From positions 959,856 through 1,023,855 of the forward strand of contig NZ_CP090958.1 in assembly GCF_025787225.1 (NCBI RefSeq): a stretch of 64,000 nt of DNA. The letters run 5' to 3'. Positions 27,324 through 35,916 of the stretch are shown in pieces (within the stretch, counting starts at the first letter, position 1; the number at the start of each line of letters is the position of its first letter). The DNA is from Saxibacter everestensis (GTDB lineage: Bacteria > Actinomycetota > Actinomycetes > Actinomycetales > Brevibacteriaceae). The position numbers and the translations under genes were made by a program. Below the pieces are notes generated by a model. It saw only the letters and a program-made list of their open reading frames with translations, made no database searches and was not told where the DNA came from.

Positions 27324-27352
27324 CCTCGCATGCCGGCGGATCTCGCAGCCGG

Positions 27353-27378
27353 CGACAACTGAAAACGACAACTGAAAA
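27353..27378 (+). repeat. 13-bp tandem duplication before nusA
   Basis: CGACAACTGAAAA occurs twice in direct succession (27353-27365 and 27366-27378), immediately ahead of the nusA ribosome site AAGGGA. This looks like a local duplication in the leader. Confidence 0.8.
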
Positions 27379-27391
27379 CGAAGGGACCGTC

Positions 27392-28378
27392 ATGGACATC
27401 GACTTAGCCGCGCTTCGGATGCTGGAACGCGAAAAGGAAATCCCGCTCGAGGTGCTGATCACCACGATCGAGCAGGCCTTGTTGGTGGCCTATCACCGTA
27501 CCGAGGGCGCGGAACCGGTGGCGCGCGCGGAGCTTGACCGCAAAAGCGGCCACGTCACGATCTGGGCCACCGAATTCAATGACGAGAACGAGCCGGTGGG
27601 CGAATGGGACGACACGCCGAGTGGTTTCGGCCGGATCGCCGCCCAGACCGCGCGTCAGGTGATTCTGCAGCGACTGCGCGACGTCGAAGACGAGTCGGTG
27701 CTCGGCGAGTTCCGTGGCCGGGAAGGTGAACTTGTCGCAGGAGTGATCCAGCAGGGCCGCAACCCGCACATGATCCAGGTGAGTCTCGGAACCGTTGAAG
27801 CGGTTCTGCCGCCGCACGAACAGGTTCCCAGCGAGACGTACGAACACGGAGCCCGGATCCGTGCCTATGTGGTTGACGTGCACAAGGGAATGAAGGGGCC
27901 GTCGATCACGTTGTCCCGTACGCATCCGAATCTGGTCAAGAAGCTCTTCGCCCACGAGGTCCCGGAGATTGCCGATGGCACCGTGGAGATCGTATCGATC
28001 GCCCGGGAATCCGGCCATCGAACCAAGATGGCAGTGAAGGCGACGAACCCGACGGTCAACGCCAAGGGCTCCTGCATCGGTGAACTCGGATCACGGGTCC
28101 GCTCGGTCATGGCGGAGCTCAACGGAGAGAAGATCGACATCATCGACTTCGACGATGATCCGGCGAAGTTCGTCGGTAACGCTCTCTCGCCGGCCCGTAC
28201 AGTAAGCGTCGAGATCGTCGACGAAGAGGCCCGGTCCGCGCGGGTCGTCGTTCCCGAATATCAGCTGTCGCTGGCGATCGGAAAAGAAGGCCAGAACGCT
28301 CGTCTCGCGGCCAAGCTCACCGGCTGGCGGATTGACATCCAGTCCGATGGCGTCACCCCGGCGCCAGAAGCAGGGTAG
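27392..28378 (+). CDS. nusA: Transcription termination/antitermination factor NusA
   Basis: NusA (328 residues), which binds RNA polymerase and nascent RNA to control pausing, termination and antitermination. The N-terminal domain spans about 1-125, then S1 (about 130-205), KH1 and KH2 (about 205-328; [12 protein letters not shown] and [23 protein letters not shown]). The short form without the C-terminal acidic repeats is usual in actinobacteria. ATG 27392 follows GAAGGGACC. The ylxR start is one base after its stop. Confidence 0.96.
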   Translation: MDIDLAALRMLEREKEIPLEVLITTIEQALLVAYHRTEGAEPVARAELDRKSGHVTIWATEFNDENEPVGEWDDTPSGFGRIAAQTARQVILQRLRDVEDESVLGEFRGREGELVAGVIQQGRNPHMIQVSLGTVEAVLPPHEQVPSETYEHGARIRAYVVDVHKGMKGPSITLSRTHPNLVKKLFAHEVPEIADGTVEIVSIARESGHRTKMAVKATNPTVNAKGSCIGELGSRVRSVMAELNGEKIDIIDFDDDPAKFVGNALSPARTVSVEIVDEEARSARVVVPEYQLSLAIGKEGQNARLAAKLTGWRIDIQSDGVTPAPEAG

Positions 28379-28379
28379 A

Positions 28380-28721
28380 ATGGTCGAAGCTGTTCAACCG
28401 CGGCACGTCGTCAGGACGTGCATTGGTTGTCGTCAGCGTGCCAGCCAGCACCTGCTGTTTCGAACCGTCCTCGCGGCGGAGACGCAAGGTACGGCTGGCG
28501 CAAACGTAGTCGTTCCGGATCCGCGACGAACTTTGTCCGGGCGTGGTGCCTGGTTGCATCGCTCGGTAGAGTGCGTGGAGCTGGCGCAGCGGCGGAATGC
28601 ATTTGTTCGAGCACTGAAAGTCAGTGGGCGAACGGAAGTTGACGCCGTTGTTCAGTACGTGAAAACCAATGTGGAAGCGGGTATAGACACCGATGGACTG
28701 CAAGTGAGAACTCAGAAATGA
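28380..28721 (+). CDS. ylxR: YlxR (RnpM) family RNA-binding protein
   Basis: A 113-residue basic protein of the DUF448/YlxR family. The conserved RTCIGCRQR motif lies at about residues 11-19, followed by the [14 protein letters not shown] block near residues 49-62. YlxR homologues bind RNA, and in Bacillus one modulates RNase P (RnpM). ATG 28380 starts one base after the nusA stop, so it is translationally coupled. The 100-bp gap to infB contains a CCTGTC/GACAGG inverted repeat whose 3' arm overlaps the infB ribosome site. Confidence 0.9.
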   Translation: MVEAVQPRHVVRTCIGCRQRASQHLLFRTVLAAETQGTAGANVVVPDPRRTLSGRGAWLHRSVECVELAQRRNAFVRALKVSGRTEVDAVVQYVKTNVEAGIDTDGLQVRTQK

Positions 28722-28822
28722 GTCCCAAGTAATGACGCAGCACGAATTGAGCTATCGATGAGTTCTGCGCTGAAATAGCTGGTTCGCGCCTGTCAGGGTT
28801 TGCGGACCAAGACAGGAGAGAT

Positions 28823-31714
28823 GTGGCAAAGCCCCGTGTCCATGAGCTGGCTAAAGAGCTCGGCACAGACAGCAAGACCGTACTGGCGAAACTGAAAGAT
28901 ATGGGCGAATTCGTTCGCTCTGCGTCTTCAACAGTCGAAGCGCCGGTCGTCCGCAAACTTAAAGAGGCTTTCCCGGCAGACGCCGGTTCAGCCGAGAAGA
29001 AGGCTCCGGCAAGGAAGCCAGCAGAAAAGTCACCGGCCAGCCCGGCCCGTCCAGCGGCGAAGGCAGCACCTGCCTCCGATTCGGACACCGCGGTTAAGCC
29101 TGCTCCGGCAAAACCGGCCGCCGAAGAATCAACCGCTTCCGAGAAGCCGGCCGAGGCTACTTCGGCTCCCAAGCCTGCGGTCAGGAAGCCCGGCCCGGCG
29201 GCAAAGCCGGCTCCCGCTGCGCCCGCAGCGAAGGAAAAGCCTGCTGCGCCTGCCGCGAAGGAAGCGCCCGCCGATTCCGGCGCGGCAAAGCCTGCTCCGG
29301 CCACGAAGGAAAAGCCCGCAAGCACTCGCCCGGGCAACAATCCATTCGCCACCTCGCAGGGCATGCCCCGTCCGGGCGGTCCACGCCCGACACCGGGAGC
29401 GCGTCCGGGCAACAATCCTTTCGCTACCTCGCAGGGCATGCCCCGTCCGGGCCAGCGTAAGGACGCCGCAGACAAGCGTCCCGAAGGTCGATCCGACGCT
29501 GCCCAGAAGCCGGGCGGTCCTCGTCCGCCGGCACCACGTCCGGGCGCAGGCCCGCGTCCCGGTGCCGGACCACGTCCTAACCCCGGGATGATGCCGGGAC
29601 GCAGCACTGTCGGACGCCCAGGTGGCGGCGGCGGTGGCCGTCCGGCTCCCGGTGGTGGCGCGGGACGTCCCGGTGCCCCAGGCCGTGGCGGCGCTCCAGG
29701 CGGCGCTCCGGGTGGAGCTCCTGCCGGTGGCGGTCGTCCAGGCGGCGGCTTCGGCAAGGGTGGCCGCGGTCGCGGCGGAACCCAGGGCGCTTTCGGTCGT
29801 GGTGGCGGTCGTCCGGTTCGCGGGCGGAAGTCGAAGCGGGCGAAGCGTCAGGAGCTCGAACAGATGCAGGCGCCGAGCGTCGGTGGCGTCACGGTGCCAC
29901 GCGGCGACGGAACCACGTCGTTGCGACTGCGCCGCGGATCCTCGCTTGGCGACTTCGCAGAGAAGATCAACTGCGATCCGGCAAGCCTGGTCACCGTGCT
30001 GTTCCACCTCGGTGAAATGGCGACGGCGACACAGTCCCTCGACGAAGACACCTTCGCGGTACTCGGCGAGGAACTGGGCTACAAGATCGAAATCGTCTCG
30101 CCAGAGGACGAAGATCGAGAGCTGCTGGGTACCTTCGATATCGACCTTGAGGGCGAACTCAGTGCCGAAGACGAGGCAGAACTCATGCCACGTCCGCCGG
30201 TCGTCACCGTTATGGGTCACGTCGACCACGGTAAGACCAAGCTCCTCGACGCAGTCAGGTCCTCTGATGTGGTCGCCGGCGAAGCGGGTGGCATCACCCA
30301 GCACATCGGTGCCTACCAGGTTCACGTCGAACACGAGGACCAGGATCGTGCGATCACCTTCATCGATACGCCAGGTCACGAAGCGTTCACCGCGATGCGT
30401 GCCCGTGGTGCCAAGGTCACCGACGTCGCCATCCTGGTCGTCGCTGCGGATGACGGCGTCATGCCGCAGACGATTGAGGCGCTGAACCACGCACAGGCGG
30501 CCAATGTGCCGATCGTGGTGGCGGTCAACAAGGTTGACAAGGAAGGCGCGAACCCGAGCAAGGTCATGCAGCAGCTGACCGAGTACAACCTGGTGGCGGA
30601 GCAGTACGGCGGCGAAACGATGTTCGTCGAGATCTCCGCGCTGAAGCGTATGGGTATCAAGGAACTGCTCGAAGCTGTTCTGCTCACCGCCGACGCCGAG
30701 CTTGAGCTTCGTGCCAACCCGGAGAAGAACGCACGCGGAATCGCGATCGAAGCGAACCTCGACAAGGGACGCGGCGCGGTTGCGACAGTGCTGATCCAGT
30801 CCGGAACGCTGCGCCAGGGGGATGCCATCGTGGCCGGAACGGCTTATGGCCGCGTCCGTGCCCTGTTCGATGAATACGGCAAGTCCCTGGACGAGGCCGG
30901 TCCGGCCCGTCCCGTGCAGGTGCTCGGACTGTCCTCGGTGCCACGTGCCGGTGACACCTTCCTGGTCACCAGCGATGATCGCACCGCCCGTCAGATCGCC
31001 GAAAAGCGTGACGCCATCGAGCGCAACGCCGCCCAGGCTCGCAGCCGCAAGCGGATCAGCCTCGAAGACTTCACCAAGGCGCTCGAAGAGGGCAAGGTTG
31101 ACACGCTTAACCTCATCCTCAAGGGTGACGTCTCCGGTGCCGTTGAGGCGCTCGAAGATTCGCTGCTCAAGATTGATGTCGGCGATGACGTTGCGCTGCG
31201 GATTATTCACCGCGGCGTCGGCGCCATCACCGAGAACGACATCAACCTGGCGACGGTCGATAACGCTATCGTCATCGGCTTCAACGTCCGGCCTGAGGCG
31301 AAAGCCCGTGATCTGGCCGAGCGCGAAGGCGTCGATGTGCGGTACTACTCCGTCATCTACGGTGCGATCGACGATATTGAGAACTCGCTCAAGGGCATGC
31401 TCAAGCCGGAATACGAGGAGGTGCACACCGGGTCCGCAGAGGTCCGCGAAGTGTTCCGTTCCTCGAAGTTCGGCAATATCGCCGGTACCATCGTTCGCGA
31501 CGGCGTTATGGTCCGCAACGCCAAGGCGCGTCTGACTCGCGATGGCGTCGTCGTCGGCGAGAACCTTGCGATCGAATCGCTGCGTAGGTTCAAGGACGAC
31601 GCGACCGAGGTCCGCGAAGGGTTCGAGTGTGGTGTCGGTCTTGGGTCGTTCAACGACGTCAAGGAAGGCGACATCATCGAGACCTTCGAGATGCGGGAAA
31701 AGCCGCGTTCGTAG
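28823..31714 (+). CDS. infB: Translation initiation factor IF-2
   Basis: IF-2 (963 residues), the GTPase that brings initiator tRNA to the ribosome. The first 50 residues form the IF2_N-type domain. Residues about 50-340 are a low-complexity Ala/Pro/Lys stretch that turns into a Gly/Pro/Arg stretch, including a duplicated [16 protein letters not shown] unit often seen in actinobacterial IF-2. A second IF2_N-like domain follows at about 370-430. The G1 motif GHVDHGKT is at 465-472, and G2 to G4 follow, then domains II to IV. GTG 28823 follows AGGAGAG. Its stop codon lies inside the left end of the first palindromic element in the spacer. Confidence 0.97.
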   Translation: MAKPRVHELAKELGTDSKTVLAKLKDMGEFVRSASSTVEAPVVRKLKEAFPADAGSAEKKAPARKPAEKSPASPARPAAKAAPASDSDTAVKPAPAKPAAEESTASEKPAEATSAPKPAVRKPGPAAKPAPAAPAAKEKPAAPAAKEAPADSGAAKPAPATKEKPASTRPGNNPFATSQGMPRPGGPRPTPGARPGNNPFATSQGMPRPGQRKDAADKRPEGRSDAAQKPGGPRPPAPRPGAGPRPGAGPRPNPGMMPGRSTVGRPGGGGGGRPAPGGGAGRPGAPGRGGAPGGAPGGAPAGGGRPGGGFGKGGRGRGGTQGAFGRGGGRPVRGRKSKRAKRQELEQMQAPSVGGVTVPRGDGTTSLRLRRGSSLGDFAEKINCDPASLVTVLFHLGEMATATQSLDEDTFAVLGEELGYKIEIVSPEDEDRELLGTFDIDLEGELSAEDEAELMPRPPVVTVMGHVDHGKTKLLDAVRSSDVVAGEAGGITQHIGAYQVHVEHEDQDRAITFIDTPGHEAFTAMRARGAKVTDVAILVVAADDGVMPQTIEALNHAQAANVPIVVAVNKVDKEGANPSKVMQQLTEYNLVAEQYGGETMFVEISALKRMGIKELLEAVLLTADAELELRANPEKNARGIAIEANLDKGRGAVATVLIQSGTLRQGDAIVAGTAYGRVRALFDEYGKSLDEAGPARPVQVLGLSSVPRAGDTFLVTSDDRTARQIAEKRDAIERNAAQARSRKRISLEDFTKALEEGKVDTLNLILKGDVSGAVEALEDSLLKIDVGDDVALRIIHRGVGAITENDINLATVDNAIVIGFNVRPEAKARDLAEREGVDVRYYSVIYGAIDDIENSLKGMLKPEYEEVHTGSAEVREVFRSSKFGNIAGTIVRDGVMVRNAKARLTRDGVVVGENLAIESLRRFKDDATEVREGFECGVGLGSFNDVKEGDIIETFEMREKPRS

Positions 31715-31830
31715 TGTTTGCCGGTTGTTTCGAGCCCTGCCTCGCCCATGTCGCTCGTGCCTCGCGACAGATGCCCGAGCCACACCCTGGCAGGGCTCGA
31801 AACAACCGTCGTGTGGCCTCTCGCGAGCAG
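31704..31830 (+). repeat. Palindromic element, copy 1 (infB-rbfA spacer)
   Basis: It opens with CGCGTTCGTAGTG, which contains the infB stop. A 20-nt left arm (31722-31741) pairs perfectly with the right arm at 31789-31808. The 47-nt loop holds an inner 6-bp hairpin (TGTCGC/GCGACA) and the 19-nt conserved box 31770-31788, whose core is GATGCCCGAGCCA. The tail GGCCTCTCGCGAGCAG (31815-31830) closes the element. Copy 3 has the same layout with different arm sequences. Confidence 0.8.
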
Positions 31831-31845
31831 GTGTGGCTCGGGGTT

Positions 31846-31907
31846 GATGCCCGAGCCACACCCTGCCGGGTCTCCCAAAATCCTGCGCCATGGCCTCTCG
31901 CGAGCAG
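31846..31907 (+). repeat. Palindromic element, copy 2 (5'-truncated)
   Basis: It has the same 19-nt box (31846-31864, identical to copy 1), a 27-nt variable segment, and the identical 16-nt tail at 31892-31907. No matching left arm is present upstream, because copy 1's tail occupies that place. Its box instead can pair with GGTGTGGCTCGGG at 31830-31842 through a 7-base loop. Confidence 0.75.
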
Positions 31908-31927
31908 GTGTGGCAGAACGCGGACTG

Positions 31928-31982
31928 GGTGTAGGACCGCGCGCGTATTCAGGCGCGTTCTTGCACGAAGTTCGCGTTCCTC
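31928..31982 (+). repeat. Dispersed repeat shared with the xerC spacer
   Basis: Bases 31928-31960 match the reverse complement of 5483-5515 (29 of 33), and 31961-31982 match 5541-5562 directly (18 of 22). The two segments are adjacent here and separate in the xerC spacer. No open reading frame of interest covers them. Confidence 0.6.
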
Positions 31983-32006
31983 GCGGATGGTCCGTCCGTG
32001 ACGGGT

Positions 32007-32140
32007 CGCGTTCGTAGTGCATGTCAAGAAATCGGGGCCAACGCCTCGCCCGGCTCGGCCGCAAGCGGCCTCGCTTTGATGCCCGAACCACTCCCTGGCG
32101 CTGGCCCCGATTTCTCGAAGGTTCGGCCTCTCGCGAGCAG
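32007..32140 (+). repeat. Palindromic element, copy 3
   Basis: It opens with CGCGTTCGTAGTG, as copy 1 does. A 19-nt left arm (32027-32045) pairs at 18 of 19 positions with 32097-32115. The inner hairpin is GGCCGC/GCGGCC. The 19-nt box is at 32078-32096 (17 of 19 identical to copy 1), and the tail GGCCTCTCGCGAGCAG is at 32125-32140. The arm sequences are unrelated to those of copy 1, so base pairing, not sequence, is conserved. Confidence 0.8.
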
Positions 32141-32161
32141 GGCGTTCCTCGCCGGCAGCCC
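32140..32161 (+). repeat. Short dispersed repeat after copy 3
   Basis: This 22-nt segment is the reverse complement of 5470-5490 with about two differences. It joins the tail of copy 3 to the rbfA leader. Confidence 0.5.
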
Positions 32162-32218
32162 AGCTTGTCGTACGCTTAATCAGTTTTCTGTCGATCGAAG
32201 AATCATAGGAGTTACCAA

Positions 32219-32650
32219 ATGGCTGATCCGGCACGTGCCAGGAAGTTAGCTGACCGGATCAAGGTCGTTGTGGCCGAGACGCTGGAGAAGCGGGTCAAGG
32301 ATCCCCGGCTCGGCTTCATCACCATCACCGATGTGCGAGTGACCGGCGACCTGCAGAGCGCGACTGTGTTCTACACCGTGTACGGCGAGGACTCAGATCT
32401 TGAGGCGACCGCCGCGGCGCTGGCATCCTCGAAGGGCATGCTGCGCAGCGAGGTGGGCAAGAATCTAAACATCCGGCTTACTCCGACCCTTGAGTTCATT
32501 GCCGATGCCGTCCCCAAGAAGGCGGCCGAACTGGACCAGTTGTTGCGGGCGGCAGCCGAGCGGGATGCCGAAGTTTCGAGGCTCGCCTCCTCGGCCCGGC
32601 CGGCCGGCGAGGAAGACCCGTACCGGCAAAAGACTGACTCCGACGACTGA
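32219..32650 (+). CDS. rbfA: Ribosome-binding factor A
   Basis: RbfA (143 residues), a 30S assembly factor that binds near helix 1 of 16S rRNA. The KH-like core shows LADRIKVVVAETLEKRVKDPRLGFITITDV and the DLQSATVFYTVYG strand, then LRLTPTLEF-type sequence (here IRLTPTLEFIAD). The C-terminal 30 residues are variable and acidic. ATG 32219 follows ATAGGAGTTACC. About 500 bp of repeat-bearing spacer separates it from infB, unusual for this otherwise tight gene group. Confidence 0.95.
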   Translation: MADPARARKLADRIKVVVAETLEKRVKDPRLGFITITDVRVTGDLQSATVFYTVYGEDSDLEATAAALASSKGMLRSEVGKNLNIRLTPTLEFIADAVPKKAAELDQLLRAAAERDAEVSRLASSARPAGEEDPYRQKTDSDD

Positions 32651-32684
32651 TCCCGCGGCTCTAAGGGCCCCTGCGGTGCGGTCC

Positions 32685-32708
32685 GGTGAAAGTTCAACTT
32701 CACCTTTT
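32685..32708 (+). terminator. Possible weak terminator after rbfA
   Basis: GGTGAA (32685-32690) and TTCACC (32699-32704) form a short stem around an 8-base loop, directly followed by TTTT. The stem is short for a terminator in GC-rich DNA. Confidence 0.35.
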
Positions 32709-32745
32709 CGTTACATTGCCCTACACTCGATACGAAGGTAACGAA
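32707..32745 (+). promoter_or_regulatory. Inverted repeat before the VldE-like secreted protein
   Basis: TTCGTTAC (32707-32714) and GTAACGAA (32738-32745) are perfect 8-bp inverted repeats separated by 23 bases, in the leader of a cell-wall-type gene. GTAAC-type half sites are used by OmpR-family regulators in actinobacteria; assigning one here is inference. Confidence 0.35.
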
Positions 32746-32782
32746 TTGATCACGACTGCGATCTGTATTAGGAGTTTCAAGC

Positions 32783-33580
32783 TTGGGTAAACACACCGAA
32801 GCACGTGCCAGCCGGGCGTCGGACGCTGTCCGCGTTCTGCGGTCACCTCGAAAGGTGCTCGGGGCACGCACGCCTCGAGGCGCGGCGCTGGCAATGCCCG
32901 CCGCGCTGACGGTCGTAGTTCTCGTCGGCAGCGCCTTCGTCGGAACCAGCCAACCGACCACTGATAACGTCGCCGCACAGTCCCAGGCCTCGGTCGAGCG
33001 ATCGCAGGAACCGGCCTCGCGCAGCAGTGAGCGCCAGGCGCCGGGTCAGGCGTCCAACGACGTCGCCAAGGGTGATCAGTCGAAGGACGCCAAGCAGGCA
33101 GAGGCCAAGAAAGAGGCTGCGAAGGCCAAGGCCGGCATGGTCTCCGAGCTCGACGAGCCTGCCAAGCCGAAGCCAAGCGATGACTCGCCATCTTCGGCGC
33201 CTGACTCCGCAGCTCCGGAGGTCAGCGATGCGCCGTGCTCACACGGTTCGTCGGTCGAGCAGGGCCTGCAGTCGAACACGATCAAGATCCACCGGGCCAT
33301 CTGCAAGGCGTTTCCCGAGGTGAAGAGCTACGGCGGCATCCGGCAGGATTCCGACTCGGACCACAACGATGGACGCGCGCTCGACATCATGACGAGCGAC
33401 AAGCAGCTGGGTGACGCCATCTCACGTTACCTGCAGAACCACTCGAGCGAGTTCGGTGTCAGCTACATCATCTGGCGCCAGCGCATCTCGATGTCGGGCA
33501 GCAGCAGCTGGCGCAGCATGGCAGACCGGGGCAGCCCTACGGCGAACCACATGGACCACGTACACGTCTCGGTCAACTGA
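32783..33580 (+). CDS. Secreted M15-like (VldE/ARB_07466-type) domain protein
   Basis: A 265-residue exported protein. A membrane segment lies at about 36-57, followed by a Lys/Ala/Pro/Ser-rich linker (60-155). The C-terminal domain (about 160-265) has DHNDGRALDI and NHMDHVHVSV, the spaced His/Asp and HxH residues of LAS-type (M15-like) zinc peptidases, and matches the actinobacterial secreted domain that begins SNTIKIHRAICKAFPEVKSYGG. It probably acts on peptidoglycan, but the substrate is unproven. TTG 32783 follows TAGGAG; no ATG fits. It stands between rbfA and truB, where many actinobacteria have no such gene. Confidence 0.75.
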   Translation: MGKHTEARASRASDAVRVLRSPRKVLGARTPRGAALAMPAALTVVVLVGSAFVGTSQPTTDNVAAQSQASVERSQEPASRSSERQAPGQASNDVAKGDQSKDAKQAEAKKEAAKAKAGMVSELDEPAKPKPSDDSPSSAPDSAAPEVSDAPCSHGSSVEQGLQSNTIKIHRAICKAFPEVKSYGGIRQDSDSDHNDGRALDIMTSDKQLGDAISRYLQNHSSEFGVSYIIWRQRISMSGSSSWRSMADRGSPTANHMDHVHVSVN

Positions 33581-33589
33581 GACGTTTGA

Positions 33590-34507
33590 ATGGGCAATAC
33601 TGCGCGCGACGGTGACACTACGCCTGCGCCGACCGGGATCCTGCTAGTCGACAAGCCCCAGGGCTGGACGAGCCATGATGTCGTTGCCCGGGCACGGCGC
33701 CTACTCGGCACCAAGAAGGTCGGCCACGCCGGCACACTCGATCCGATGGCGACCGGCCTGCTGCTGCTTGGCGTGGGAAAGGGCACCCGGCTGCTGACCT
33801 ACCTGGTCGGCGAGGACAAGACATACTCCGCCGTTATCCGGCTCGGGTCCTCGACGCCCACCGACGACGCTGACAGCACGGCCGATGCCTTCGCCGATCC
33901 GACCCGCCTCGGTGGCATCACGGATGACGACATCCGCGCGGGGATCTCAGCGCTCACCGGTGACATTCAACAGGTGCCAAGCGCCGTTAGCGCGATCAAG
34001 GTGGACGGAGTGCGTTCCTATCAGCGGGTACGGGCCGGCGAGGACGTCGTGCTCAAGCCGCGCCCAGTGCTGATCCGGCGCTTTGAGTTGCTCGACGTGC
34101 AGCGTGAGGTGGGAGCCATCGACCTGAGCGTCACGGTCGAATGCACCTCCGGAACGTACGTTCGGGCGCTTGCCCGCGACCTCGGTAACGGACTCGGGGT
34201 GGGCGGCCATCTGACCGCACTCAGGCGAACACTGGTCGGACGATTCTCCGTCAATGAGGCATTGGAATTACCTGGCTGGGATGAACCGGCGGAAACTCCG
34301 GCTCTGATGTCGCTGGCCGAGGTCGCCAGGAAGTGCCTGGCCGTGCGGGATCTCAGCGACGATGATGTCCGGGCGCTGGGGTATGGGCAGTGGATTGCCG
34401 AGAGCAGTAATCCCGGCCCGGTCGCCTGCATTGGCCAGCAGGGCGACCTGGTGGCCATAGTGGAAAACATTCGGGGCAAGGCAAAGCCTGTCGTCGTTTT
34501 CAGCTAG
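33590..34507 (+). CDS. truB: tRNA pseudouridine(55) synthase TruB
   Basis: TruB (305 residues) makes pseudouridine 55 in the T-loop of tRNAs. The catalytic block KKVGHAGTLDPMATGLLLLGVGKGTR contains the nucleophile Asp (D49). The substrate loop SAIKVDGVRSYQ.R and the TSGTYVRALARDLG block follow. The C-terminal PUA-like region covers about 240-305. ATG 33590 lies 10 bp after the preceding gene. Normal length. Confidence 0.95.
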   Translation: MGNTARDGDTTPAPTGILLVDKPQGWTSHDVVARARRLLGTKKVGHAGTLDPMATGLLLLGVGKGTRLLTYLVGEDKTYSAVIRLGSSTPTDDADSTADAFADPTRLGGITDDDIRAGISALTGDIQQVPSAVSAIKVDGVRSYQRVRAGEDVVLKPRPVLIRRFELLDVQREVGAIDLSVTVECTSGTYVRALARDLGNGLGVGGHLTALRRTLVGRFSVNEALELPGWDEPAETPALMSLAEVARKCLAVRDLSDDDVRALGYGQWIAESSNPGPVACIGQQGDLVAIVENIRGKAKPVVVFS

Positions 34508-34515
34508 GTCGAACA

Positions 34516-35202
34516 ATGCAGGAAAATAGTTCGGATCTCCGACATATCGCTGACTCGTCGCGGCATCCAATAGCCATAGCGGGGGAGCCCCGACGTTGGT
34601 ATCTGCTCGGCTACCTGCTGCGCCGTTTCGGCTTTACTCTGGCACTTTTTGTCGGCGCGGTCGGCGTCATCGTGGACACCCGCGAGGTCGCGAACGTCCC
34701 GTTCAAGCCGGTCGGGGCGGTAACCGCCGTTGCGGCGTGTCTTGGGTTGTATTGGGTTGCGCATCGCTGTGTGGTCAGGTCTTCGATGTCCGATTCGGTT
34801 TCGGCCGGCGCCAAGGAGCCCGGTCGCTGGGTTCTGCTGCGACCGTTCCTCGATATGGTCCTTGCGCTGTGTGGCGCCCGGGTTCTGCAACTGCTGATCG
34901 CCGATTCCCTGACCCGGGAATGGCCCTGGATGCTGATCGTCAGAATCCTCGCCCTGGTCGCGATCACGCTTGCCGTTGTCGCTCTGGCCCGGGGTGCCTG
35001 GGAAGGCCGGCTCACGTATGCCTTCTCCTGCGTTTTCTACTTCATCGGTTTCGGGCTGCTCTGGAGCATGTCCGAGGCGGTAACGCCGATCGGCGATTAC
35101 GAGTCACAGGTCTGGTATGCCTTCGGATTCATCGTCGCTGCGTCATCGGCCTACGTGCTGAGTGAGTTCGCCTTTCGCCGGATTGATCGCAGGATCGATT
35201 AG
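34516..35202 (+). CDS. Six-segment membrane protein of unknown function
   Basis: A 228-residue protein with about six hydrophobic segments: residues 35-55, 68-88, 108-128, 135-158, 165-185 and 195-215. No family motif is recognised. ATG 34516 is 9 bp after truB, so it may be cotranscribed, but the ribosome site is weak. Its TAG stop and the TAA stop of the convergent secreted-protein gene share the four bases TTAG (35199-35202). Confidence 0.6.
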   Translation: MQENSSDLRHIADSSRHPIAIAGEPRRWYLLGYLLRRFGFTLALFVGAVGVIVDTREVANVPFKPVGAVTAVAACLGLYWVAHRCVVRSSMSDSVSAGAKEPGRWVLLRPFLDMVLALCGARVLQLLIADSLTREWPWMLIVRILALVAITLAVVALARGAWEGRLTYAFSCVFYFIGFGLLWSMSEAVTPIGDYESQVWYAFGFIVAASSAYVLSEFAFRRIDRRID

Positions 35203-35750
35203 TCGTACCGGACGTCGCCCTTTGCCACGTGCGTAGTCCGGGCGCTCTTGTCGTCGGTGAGCACGAAGTAGTAGGTCCCTTTTCTGACCAGCTTCCAGAC
35301 GTAGCTGCCCCCCGAACAACCGACCTTGCGGGTCGTGCCGACACGATCGCCCTCCCGGTCTCGAAGCTCCAGCTTGATGGCACCTCGGTTGCAACGGGAG
35401 ATCTCATTGACCTTGACGTACACGTTGGCGCGTTTACCGGTTTTCCACGACCGGGAATTCACCTTCTTCTTGAACTGGCTGCTCCACCTGAAGCTGCCGT
35501 GCCCATTGGTTCCGGCGGCGGCGATCGATGGCTGGGTGCGGAACCGCGAGCCATCCGGGTAGCGCAGTTCTTCCGAACCGTCGGCGTTCCCGGTGACCGT
35601 GGGCCGGTCGTCGCCGGACGGCGTCTGGGCGGTTGCCGCTGTTCCGGTTATCGTCCCTGCCGTGAGTGCCAGCAGGGTGGCCGCGACTGCGAGGCGCGAC
35701 GCCGCGGGTCGTCGTCGGGCCGGTCGCCGGGCAGACGGTGCTGAGAACAT
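35199..35750 (-). CDS. Secreted protein of unknown function
   Basis: A 183-residue protein with an Arg-rich N terminus, a hydrophobic segment (about 20-42) and an AxA signal-peptidase-like site, so it is probably exported. The mature part is basic, with two cysteines (in SRCNRG and VGCSGG) that could form a disulphide, and several aromatic-rich strand-like segments (YVWKLVRKGTYYFVL). No family is recognised. It is divergent from satD and overlaps the convergent membrane-protein gene by four bases. Confidence 0.6.
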   Translation of the reverse strand: MFSAPSARRPARRRPAASRLAVAATLLALTAGTITGTAATAQTPSGDDRPTVTGNADGSEELRYPDGSRFRTQPSIAAAGTNGHGSFRWSSQFKKKVNSRSWKTGKRANVYVKVNEISRCNRGAIKLELRDREGDRVGTTRKVGCSGGSYVWKLVRKGTYYFVLTDDKSARTTHVAKGDVRYD

Positions 35751-35840
35751 GGTGGGGCTTACTCCTTGCGAGGTGAGGGCGATGCGAGTCCAAAGTTGTC
35801 AGTATTCCCGGTATTGGCGGATATCGCGAGCCGCAACAGT

Positions 35841-35890
35841 CAACCTCAAGCGTTTGATTTCCAGTTATCAACCTCATGTGATTGATTTCT
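35841..35890 (+). promoter_or_regulatory. Two 22-bp direct repeats upstream of satD
   Basis: The copies at 35841-35862 and 35869-35890 agree at 18 of 22 positions, with cores CAACCTCA and TTGATTTC. They are 28 bp apart and end 26 bp before the satD start. TTGATT at 35854-35859 with TGTGAT 17 bases on could be a promoter inside them. Autoregulation by SatD is an inference. Confidence 0.45.
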
Positions 35891-35916
35891 GTAAAACAAC
35901 CGGCGAGGATGGAAGC

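Noticed and set aside
29333-29452. Direct repeat in infB as a mobile or phase-variable sequence
   Set aside because: The duplicated [12 protein letters not shown] unit is a normal feature of actinobacterial IF-2 N termini.
29129-31891. A 920-codon open frame on the minus strand under infB
   Set aside because: It is the mirror of the infB coding frame in GC-rich DNA; it lacks a recognisable domain and a ribosome site, while infB on the other strand is certain.
31704-32140. CRISPR array or integron attC sites in the infB-rbfA spacer
   Set aside because: Box-variable-box order looks like repeat and spacer, but the variable parts pair with upstream arms, there are only three units at irregular distance, and no cas or integrase gene is nearby.
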